Of a DNA stretch of 64,000 nucleotides, positions 56,665-64,000 are shown one piece after another. This DNA is from Epiperipatus broadwayi (taxonomy: Eukaryota > Onychophora > Udeonychophora > Euonychophora > Peripatidae), in the NCBI GenBank assembly GCA_028023455.1, contig JAQFVV010000205.1, positions 913,353-977,352 on the forward strand. Direction: 5' to 3'. Position numbers and translations under genes: made by a program. The notes beneath the pieces are model-generated. The model did not search any database and was not told the DNA's origin. It saw nothing but the letters and a program-made list of their open reading frames with translations. Each line of letters opens with the position of its first letter. Positions within the stretch are counted from its first letter, which is position 1.

Positions 56665-57292
56665 TGTCAAAAATATGAACACTCACAAAGTTAATATGTA
56701 TAATTTATTAGAACAATATACATACATGTTATACCATTAATAAATACAATGTTACATATATTAAGTCAATAATAAGCTGGTCATCCTTGAATGACTGAAC
56801 TCACTTCCATCTGTATATATTAGCTTGCCTATTGAGTTCTAGTCAAGAGTCTTCCAGCTGTACTGGACAACTTGCCTTGGCCATAGTCATAGCCGCTTCC
56901 AGTCCTATCATAGACTTGCCTCACTGTATAAATGTATCAGTAATGTATAGTAGAAACACCTTCACAGTTGAAAGTGATTTCAATTGAGACCACGTTCAGT
57001 TATTCAGGTTAGACAGACATTATCTCTCTCTCTCTTGCTTGACTCCAAAAAGGCTGACTATTTATTGCCACATCCCTTACCTTACTGACAGCAATTGGAT
57101 TCAGAAAGCATAATTTCCTATTGGCCCATACTGACCAATGATAGGATTTTATACACATGTTCCGCACATTGGCCATACTTATGTTTTACCCTTTGGTTAT
57201 GTTTATGCATTGGTTATCCACATGTTTACATATTGGTTAGCAGCAATGAGTGTTTAAGCTGATTAGATAAAGAAGAAATCTGGACTATTACA
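56665..57292 (-). mobile_element. LTR of an LTR retrotransposon
   Basis: On the minus strand the 628-bp block starts TGTAATAGTCCAG and ends TTTTTGACA, giving the TGT...ACA termini of LTRs. The upstream half has repeated CCAAT boxes (ACCAATATG, ACCAATGC, GCCAATGTG, GGCCAATAGG) and a TATA box GTATAAAATCC (57154-57144). A polyadenylation signal AATAAA lies near its end (56709-56704). The block is less AT-rich than its surroundings. Just past its end on the minus strand is TGTTGGGTTGGATCTGAAAT, which could be a primer binding site. No gag-pol follows, so the copy is a lone LTR with a short internal stub. Confidence 0.7.
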
Positions 57293-57484
57293 CTTCTGAA
57301 GGCAGGATCAGATATAACATTATTCATTGACACAGATAAATTTGTTCACAAAATCACATGATGTGTATATTTTCTATGTTTAAATTTCATAAAAGGCTAT
57401 ATTTAGAGTTAAAATGTTTTCCAATTTTCCTAAATTTTATTTCAACTTCATTTTCTATTATTTCATAATCCATAAACAAGTAGC
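57293..57484. other. Unassigned AT-rich DNA
   Basis: Nothing recognised. Confidence 0.4.
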
Positions 57485-57620
57485 TATGGGTAGTCAGATG
57501 CAGTAGCTGAGGGCTGAACTCTAGAGCTTAAAGCACATAAATTATAACCCATCTCTGATACTTCTGGTATTCAAATTTTTATAAACTCCTGAAAAGCAAA
57601 GCCTATCAAACAAGTCAGAA
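57485..57620 (+). mobile_element. tRNA-derived SINE, family 1
   Basis: AGATGCAGTAGCTGAGGGCT, GAACTCTAGAGCTTAAAGCA, CCCATCTCTGATACTTCTGG and TTTTATAAACTCCTGAAAAG are in the family order. Confidence 0.65.
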
Positions 57621-58269
57621 TTTTAATATATATATGTGAGTAAAGATGTTTCCAAGTCTTTTGGGAGTTTATTTATGAAAGGTGTGTGTGGTTAGTAAAG
57701 ATGATCTGAGTCTTTGCACCGGTATGACAAACTTCAAGTCATGAAGAGTGGACTGATGAAATGAACGATTATAAAAGATTACCATTGACTACTAAAGATA
57801 TTGCAGTCAAAATAATAAAAATGAATTTCCAACAAAGCTATATATGATCGTTTTGCAGTCAAATATTTTTTTAAATTCCAATCTAAGGGGAAAAATTTAA
57901 AACGTCTAAACATATACTTGTTAGGTATGTATTTGATCATAAAATTTTTTTTTAAAAATTTGTTTAAAACCAAGGGCATTAATATTATAATGCATAATAA
58001 TAATATGCAATCTATCAGACTTAAATAGAAATGATATTCTCTTTCATAATCTTTGTTCCTCTGGTACCAATCACAATAGAATTTTGGTGAACAAAGTATT
58101 CCAACTAAATCATATTAATGATTTTTATTAGTCAGTCATTAGAGTAGAGATTATTCCTTTAACAATATTTCTATAGGATGAATTTCATTATATCATTCTC
58201 ATGCAAGGTAGGGACTGGTTTATATCCATTTTTAACAGTTTTGTGGAAGAGTGCGATCGTAAACATATG
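57621..58269. other. Unassigned AT-rich DNA
   Basis: No gene was seen. The minus frame 57779-57979 has no motif. Confidence 0.5.
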
Positions 58270-58990
58270 ACCAAAGATATGTAAAAGATGTATGGTCCAA
58301 AAGTTGCACATTTTGTGCTGAATCAATACTAATTAATTGGCCCAGATTACAATCTCTAACATATATCTTTATCATTGTTTAGTATATAGAGATAGTTAAC
58401 TACTACAGGTATGAGGGCAGTAGGCTTGACACTTATCAATTGAACTGTAATTCAATTGATACTAATTTTCTTCTTTTCTGAGCCAATGTAGAATTTGATA
58501 AAATAAAAATACACACAGAAAAGGTAGTTTTTAAAGATAATATTTAGCTTTATTACTGCCTAGCTTGCTTTCAATATATTTTTACCATATCATATTCACA
58601 GCATATAGTGGTATGATTAAATGGTTCTTTATATCAATGTTTAATTAACTGTTTGCATATTCAATTTTAATTTAAAATTTAAATTTGAATAGGCCATTTC
58701 TTTGAAGTGTGTATACTTGTTCTTTTTAAATATTATTAAAAAAAACTACCTTTTCTGTGAGCATTTTCATTTTACCAATTAAGCTGTAATAATTGGCTAC
58801 CTGTGTATACTGAACAATGATAAAAATATATGTAAGAACTGGCCAATTAATCAGGGCTGGTTCAGCGTGAAATGTGCACCATGGTATCACACATCTTTTC
58901 CGCATGTCTTTCTTTGGTCATACAATTTGTGATCACATTCCTCTACAAAGTGTTAAAAGTGAAGAGAAACCCGTCTTTATACCTTGGGTG
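58270..58990. repeat. Inverted pair of decayed hammerhead-repeat copies
   Basis: ACACAGAAAAGGTAGTTTTT (58513-58532) is mirrored by AAAAACTACCTTTTCTGTG (58741-58759), and similarity continues outward on both sides to about 58260 and 58990 (TTTGGTCATA with ATTCCTCTACAAA[G/A]TGTTAAAA). Decayed hammerhead cores are on the minus strand at about 58316-58360 (GATTCAGCACAAAATGTGC) and on the plus strand at about 58832-58885 (GGCTGGTTCAGCGTGAAATG). In both, CTGATGA has become a TTAATTA- or TTAATCA-like sequence. Confidence 0.7.
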
Positions 58991-59334
58991 GAAATGGTGT
59001 AGTGAAAATTTCACTACAGAAATATTTATTCCAACTGAATATTTAAACTAATATTGGACAGAAGCTAATTTCTTGAACAAATAGCTTGATTAAGAAAGAT
59101 AGATAAGAATATCCAGTTTAAATAAAAGATAGTGGGATTAAATTATTGCCTGCAATGTTATTAGTTCTGTACTTTGAAGTAATATAAAAATGTGATAGCT
59201 GTAATAATAGCAAAATGTTTTTTTAAAAAATTGGAAATTGTTGCACATAGAAACAAAAAAAATATAATGAACTTTGTAAATTCTTTTGCCTGCTAATGTT
59301 AATATTAGAATGTTTAATAAATATCTAACATACA
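58991..59334. other. Unassigned AT-rich DNA
   Basis: No gene was seen. Confidence 0.45.
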
Positions 59335-59795
59335 GGCTATATATATATATACCTGTACAAACAATGTAATATGTAGACTATTTTGAGCTCATACTTTCAC
59401 ACGACTCTCAACTCTCCACACTATCTCATACTACTGATACACTTGACCACATATATGTCTAAAAGATAAATAATCATCAATATACATATTTCATGATAAA
59501 CCAGCACTCGTCAGTTGGTCCAGATTATCATCTCTACACATATATACAATAAGTGCTCAGATTTATATTAAGATAGCCAATCTTCATACTTTAATAGACA
59601 GGCTTCAATCCACTCCACCTTCCAACTATTCAGCCATCCATCCAATTGAAAATCTGATGATGGAACACTCAAAGCCCACCCTGATTCCGACATTCTTGTC
59701 ACACCTAGGTTCACCAAAAGTCACTCTGATCCCTCATGTACAAGATATAATCCATTTAAGTACATATATGAGGGCAACAAAGTGAAAAATTAAGA
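59335..59795 (-). mobile_element. Hammerhead-bearing short repeat, minus copy, about one unit
   Basis: This copy matches the 40 kb unit over nearly its whole length in reverse. In plus-strand order: CCTGTACAAACAATGTAATA and CTCTCAACTCTCCACAC (the direct-repeat part), the hammerhead, TAATAGACAGGCTTCAATCC, CAGCCATCCATCC, TGATGATGGAACACTCAAAG and GATCCCTCATGTACAAGATA. Only one copy of the direct-repeat part is present. Confidence 0.8.
59460..59535 (-). ncRNA. Hammerhead ribozyme motif (type I), core boxes intact
   Basis: Minus strand: CTGACGA (59514-59508, fits CUGANGA); stem II GTGCT/ATCAT with loop GGTTT, one mismatch; intact GAAA (59492-59489); stem III TATGTATA; stem I CCAA with TTGA (one mismatch), then ATAATC with GATTAT after an internal loop. 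This is the only copy here with both conserved boxes unchanged. Confidence 0.8.
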
Positions 59796-60289
59796 TCTGT
59801 TTGGCTTTATATAATTAAAAATGAAAATTTTTTAAATAGTTAGTATAGAGTAAAATTCTTTTCTTTATAAGGTAGTAGGATAAAAAAGACAATACCAGAC
59901 AAGTTAAAGCAGATAATGAGGGACTTTTCTGTTCCTTCTAGATAGGTATAATTAGATGCTTATTATCTGTCTACAATTGGATGATTAGATAGATTGGATG
60001 CCATCTAAATACTGGATAAATAAATACATTTACTTAAATAAAAAAGTGTTCATATTTTGCCTAAATTCAAATTTCAGATTAAATTCATCATCAATAGTAA
60101 TCTGTTACATGGACAGATCCAGAGACTAATCATATCACCAATTCATCCATTTCCCCCACTTCATTCCCTTCATTACTCAGCTCTTAATTCCACATAACTT
60201 TTCACATCTCTTATGTCATCCAATAATGTCAATTTTTTCTATCCTTTCTTTCTGTTTTCACTCACCATTCTCTCCAAAATATCTTTAAT
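59796..60289. other. Unassigned AT-rich DNA
   Basis: No gene was seen. The plus frame 60213-60419 lies opposite LINE sequence and is not a gene. Confidence 0.45.
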
Positions 60290-61015
60290 TAAACTATCAT
60301 CATCATCATCATTATCAAACATTATCAATCCACTGCAGGATGAAGGTCTCTCCAAGTTTAATCCATCTTTTCTGATCTTTAGCTTCTCTTTTCCACATCA
60401 CCCCTATACTTTCATTTAAATATATGTCCAATTCACTTTAATTTCCTCAATCAATCTTTTTTTTTTCATTTACTCTTTTCAAAACTTCATTTGTTATTTT
60501 ATTGATCCAACCAATTTTTGCCATTCTTCTCCAAGACCACATCTCAGTGGATTTTAATCTTTTTTTAAATTTTATTATTCATTGTCCACATTTTACAATC
60601 ATAGACTAGTTCACTCCACACATCCATTTAATTAATCTTTTTCTGAATTCTCTCTTCAAAGGTCCACAAAATATTTTCATTCTCTTAATAAATACTTCCT
60701 TTTCCAATGCTATTCTTTTTTTAACTTCATCTTCAGTTCTTCTATCCTCACTCAACCAACTATTCAAATATCTGAATCCCTTTACCTGTTGAACTATGCT
60801 ATTACAGATTTCAATTTGCAGCCTTTTTGCATTTCTCCCTATCCATAAATACTTAGTCATCTCAATATGAATCTTCATTTCATATTCCATACATCATTCC
60901 TCCAATTTATTCAACATATTTTGAAGTTACTTTTTATTTTCAGCTACAAGAGCCATATCATCTGCAAATCTTATATATTTTATTATTCTATCTCCAACAC
61001 TTGCTCCTCCACAAT
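60290..61015 (-). mobile_element. LINE RT fragment with FADD motif joined to an RTE tail
   Basis: The minus strand reads IIKYIRFADDMALVAENKK (about 60990-60930), containing the FADD catalytic motif of LINE reverse transcriptases. It goes on through KAKRLQIEIC-like, QQVKGFRYLNSWLSEDRRTE (60783-60724) and KEFIKRMKIF-like blocks, to EMWSWRRMAKIGWINKITNE (about 60556-60497). The last 130 bases (CATCATCATCATTATCAAAC, then TCCACTGCAGGATGAAGGTC on plus) are instead the 3' tail of the RTE family at 39255. Either the families share a 3' end or this is a composite with an internal deletion. Confidence 0.8.
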
Positions 61016-61039
61016 ATATCTTCCAAAAATGAAATGCCC

Positions 61040-61990
61040 AATTCCTTTAATAAAGGTTGAACCAACAGACAGGCCACCTCTAAAACTTAAAAGACTATGG
61101 ATTCAACAACAAACTACCTTAGTAGTGGAGAGCATTAAAACTTCAGGAGAGTAATAAAGCTGTCTGCTTACTCCGGATATAAATTCCCAGATTTATAAAG
61201 CTGACAAAATTTTGAAAGCTAAAACCAAAACATGTGGACTTCTTGTTAAAAATAAACCTGGGTGCACTACCTACTGCAGCCTTTTTGTGCCACCAGAGAG
61301 GATACAATATCAACACGATCTGCCCCTTATGCAATAAAGATGAGGAGACAATGGACCACATTCTTACCTATTGTAAAGCATGGGAGAACTTCCGAAAAAT
61401 AATTTTAAAAAGAATGGTCAAACCTGAAAAGGCCCAAGTAGCACTAAAGCTGACCCTGAAAAAGGGCATGTTTGGTACAATAAGACTGGCAACTTTTATA
61501 AACTTTGCCATCTGGACCATTAGGTGCAAAATAACTTTTCAAAAAGAACTGGATCAACTAGCAGAAGCTTTCTTGCTTAACCTTCTTAAAAATATAAAAG
61601 AAAAAGACAAGAGAACATGTCTATCCTGGTTGGCTGACAAAACCTGGGGTCAAGTGAATTTATAACATTGATTGACATTAGTGGGGAAAAACAATTGCCA
61701 ACAAATTATCTTAAGTTCATCACTGATAGCCATTAGACTACTCCAATGCTAACAAAAAAAGGCCAGAATGTAAAGACAGTAAAAAAAAAAAAAAACACAG
61801 CTATTGTCTAGAAGTATGATTGTAATGTAAAACCAGAACAATCACAAGCCAACAAAATAATAAAAACTTTGAAATTGTTGTTATCCACAAATGAGAACAC
61901 AAATGATAACCTTTAATCATTGTAAATAACTTTCATTGTAAATAACTAATTGTGAATAAAGTTTGTTTGAAATGAAACAAATATTAAAAA
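61040..61990 (+). mobile_element. LINE family C, C-terminal end with CPLC motif
   Basis: The open frame 61234-61665 encodes MDFLLKINLGALPTAAFLCH, RGYNINTICPLCNKDEETMD with HILTYC, then KGMFGTIRLATFINFAIWTI and ends DKTWGQVNL. The CPLC-x(n)-E-T-x-x-H-I-L-x-x-C pattern is the terminal zinc-binding region of many LINE RT proteins. The upstream part is in other frames (TPDINSQIYKADKILKAKTK). After the stop comes about 300 bp of 3' UTR with AATAAA at about 61955. The start ATG is only the first in the open stretch. It is the least decayed coding piece in the window. Confidence 0.85.
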
Positions 61991-62574
61991 GAATTGAATT
62001 CATAAATAATTGAATACAAATGTGTGACAAAACCATGTAAGGCTTCAGTTAGCAATCTATGATTAAGCATATATAATAGTGTGGCATTTGCGGAAAGGGG
62101 GCGCTAAATTAAAATGACGTCGGAAATAATACAAATTCTACTAAAGTCTATTTTCACAAGGATTTATTTTCAAAGAAATCGAGTTCTGAGTGTGTTCAAT
62201 ATTTATTGTGTGTGTGTGTGTGTGTGTGTTTGTCAAGCAATGATTTGATAAAAGAAATTAAAAATTTCCAGTGATATTTTATTCAAGTGAACCGTCATGA
62301 AAACTATTTCTGATTTCTTTACTTGATTACAGATTTCTATAGTAACATTTATGTTTATCAAAATTATTGGAAATCATTTAGATATTTTAAGCATTTTATA
62401 ATTTTTTCATAATTATGAATAATATTTCATTTAAAGTTATGACAATTGAAGTCCAAATAAAACACAGAAAAAAAAATTTTAAATTAGTAGCATATTTTTT
62501 CACTATTTTTAGCCACTCACGTGATTGCTTGGAAGCGCATAAAAAGTTTGAGCGCCAAAACTGCGAGTTCCAGA
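61991..62574. other. Unassigned DNA with CpG-containing motifs and a TG run
   Basis: No gene was seen. GGGGGCGCTAAATTAAAATG with ACGTCGG (about 62096-62124) contains a TGACGTC (CRE-like) site. A (TG)n run is at 62205-62229. At 62517-62570 lie a CACGTG E box, a CATAAAAAG TATA-like site and GCGCCAAAA, an E2F-type match. A promoter is possible but unproven. Confidence 0.4.
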
Positions 62575-62830
62575 AATGGTGTTAGGATCTTCTGATTGCA
62601 AGTCAGATGCTCTACTGATTGCATGCACCCAACTGCATAGATAGATGTTGGATGATAATGCTTAATAAATGCCTATCCTGTGCTATCCTACCTAGTATTC
62701 CCAGACTAGTTTCAAACTTATGGCTTTCATCAATTAGTATTTTTAATTTTGATAAACATAAATTATTATGTGGTCCTTGGATAGAATGTGTGAAATGAAA
62801 GGACAAATAAGACTCTTAAAAGGGTATATC
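62575..62830. repeat. tRNA-like scrap plus foldback-repeat fragment
   Basis: The minus strand at about 62583-62625 reads AGTAGAGCATCTGACTTGCA then ATCAGAAGATCC, resembling the D and anticodon arms of a tRNA (stem TCTGA/TCAGA, loop CTTGCAA). Next, on plus, CCTACCTAGTATTCCCAGAC, TAGTTTCAAACTTATGGC and CATCAATTAGTATTT match the foldback family. Confidence 0.5.
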
Positions 62831-62844
62831 GTAATAAACTTGAG

Positions 62845-63125
62845 CATGGTTTTTATGAAAATGGCAACACCCCATTTATGTTATAAAGATTATCCCTCAT
62901 AGACAATATTGATTGTTTTCATTGGGAAGATTGGACAATAGAATACATTGGAAAGCTACGATGAGGCACAATATTGAAATATTTCAGAAAGGAAAAATTT
63001 ACTGCCAAGAAGTTAAAAGACAGTTTTTTATATAAGCAAAATAATAAGCCAGTGTGTTCTATATATGTGGGCATTAATGTATTTCATAGATTGGTTTGTA
63101 TATTCATTGTAAAAGTCATGTCTAG
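62845..63125 (+). mobile_element. Decayed LINE C-terminus (same family as 51.7 kb)
   Basis: Plus-strand blocks NIDCFHWEDWTIEYIGKLR (about 62906-62962), KYFRKEKFTAKKLKDS and NKPVCSIYVGINVF match the minus-strand remnant at 51720-52050 in order. The WED block and the finger region (VCSI for VCFICG) are recognisable, but stops and frameshifts break it. Confidence 0.6.
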
Positions 63126-63505
63126 TATCTAATTAATGGTTCACGTGCCATATTACCCAATAACTTCAGTTTTAATATTGTTAGAGTAAAAAGCTTTACA
63201 TTGATAGAAACTAGAAAAACTAAGGAAAACAATAAGGCTAAGACAAATAGTGATTACCATTTAAAAATAAGGACAAAAAAAGAAATTTCAACATCCGATA
63301 TAATTAGTACTTTACTGTTTGTTCATAATTTCTAATTTATCATTAATTAAGTTTAAATTGCATCTTCATTGACAATTTTTTTGTATTCCTCATAAAATTC
63401 TCATTCAAACCATATATACTACTTCTTACCAGAGATAATCCATAGCTTCAAAATCTCCAAAATTAGTTGCATAAGAATTCTTCATTTTTATCTTGTACCT
63501 CAAAG
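63126..63505. other. Unassigned AT-rich DNA
   Basis: No gene was seen. Confidence 0.45.
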
Positions 63506-63882
63506 TTAAACCACTAAACATCACATGATCACTATTTCTTATACTAACACATAATTGTTATTAAATAAGGCAAAACGCTCATAGTTTTGTAGTTAAGTAG
63601 ATGTAAAAGGTGGCTGCTGGAGAGTTGCATTAGATTCTAAGATCTAGGTGCAGTGCTCTCAGATCCAAGGCTCTTTACTGACGAAGGCCACAAGCCAGAA
63701 ACTAGACTGGGGATATTGAATGAGTAGGCATTAGATAGGGATTTTATGCACAAGCCTTCTGGCATCCATTGATTACTCTGATTGGCACAGGGTGGCACTA
63801 TTGTACGGAAAGTTTTGCCTTGTTTAATAACAATTATGTGCTGGTATAAGAGATAGTGATCATGTGATGTTTAGTGGTTTAA
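63506..63882. mobile_element. MITE-like element with 69-bp terminal inverted repeats
   Basis: The ends 63508-63576 and 63812-63880 are near-perfect inverted repeats of 69 bp (left end AAACCACTAAACATCACATG). TTAA occurs at both edges (63506-63509 and 63879-63882), as expected for a TTAA target duplication, although TTAA could also be part of the repeat. The interior holds CTAAGATCTAGGTGCAGTGC, CACAAGCCAGAAACTAGACT and GGGATTTTATGCACAAGCCT, shared with 20283-20760. There is no coding capacity, so it would need a transposase elsewhere. Confidence 0.85.
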
Positions 63883-64000
63883 CACCAATCCTGCCTAATA
63901 GGATAGTGGTGGCTATGGTTGTTAAAGAGTCAAAGACACCAAAAATGTATGGGTGCTGAACTGAGTTCAGACCCATATGACTATATAAGCTATTGAGTTT
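63883..64000. repeat. Foldback family internal segment, cut by window end
   Basis: ATAGTGGTGGCTATGGTTGT, AAAGAGTCAAAGACACCAAA and GAACTGAGTTCAGACCCATA match the outer part of the repeat at 49950-49990, 50215-50300 and, inverted, 12535-12580. It lies just outside the TIR element, so the TIR form is nested in or cut from a longer repeat. Confidence 0.65.

Noticed and set aside
62583-62625. Minus-strand tRNA-like arms as a tRNA gene
   Set aside because: Only D and anticodon arms can be seen; no matching acceptor or T arm is present.

Overview
The window is strongly AT-rich eukaryotic DNA, intergenic or deep intronic in character, from an animal with a repeat-rich genome. The evidence for an animal is the mix of decayed retroelements: Penelope-like elements (PLEs) with GIY-YIG endonuclease ends, RTE-type and other LINEs, tRNA-derived SINEs, foldback/MITE-like repeats and hammerhead-ribozyme repeats. 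This mix occurs in many invertebrates (molluscs, chelicerates, cnidarians, flatworms); the sequence does not let me choose among them. I found no host protein-coding gene. Every open frame with recognisable content belongs to a retroelement, and nearly all are 5'-truncated and carry stops or frameshifts.

Layout. 1-6.2 kb: mostly unassigned AT-rich DNA with a few short repeats. 6.2-9.8 kb: a PLE remnant and two RTE LINE tails. 11-16.3 kb: SINE, foldback repeat, a LINE C-terminus, a perfect 28-bp inverted repeat enclosing a PLE-type hairpin, and a head-to-head PLE pair with an RT YMDD motif. 18.4-21.9 kb: two opposed copies of a LINE with a CKLC cysteine motif, with a foldback element between them. 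24.5 kb: a tRNA-Gly(UCC)-like sequence. 26.8-27.6, 36.6-38.0 and 43.0-43.6 kb: further head-to-head PLE pairs. 31.0-31.6 kb: an inverted SINE pair. 39.3-41.5 kb: an RTE tail, then a 478-bp hammerhead unit flanked by direct repeats, then another inverted pair. 45.1-45.8 kb: a tandem SINE array. 49.6-51.2 kb: tandem short repeats and a second hammerhead unit. 51.7 kb: a LINE C2H2 zinc-finger end. 53.8-59.8 kb: a LINE tail, several hammerhead-unit copies on both strands, and an LTR. 60.3-63.1 kb: three LINE pieces. 63.5-63.9 kb: a TIR element with possible TTAA target duplication.

The most interesting material is the family of short (about 480 bp) repeats containing a type I hammerhead self-cleaving ribozyme fold. 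It occurs as five recognisable and two decayed copies, one of them arranged as about 1.2 units, as expected if a circular RNA had been reverse transcribed. A second, looser hairpin motif sits in PLE 3' untranslated regions. PLE, SINE and ribozyme repeats all recur as minus-then-plus (5'-to-5') inverted pairs. None of these elements looks intact, and activity cannot be judged from one window.
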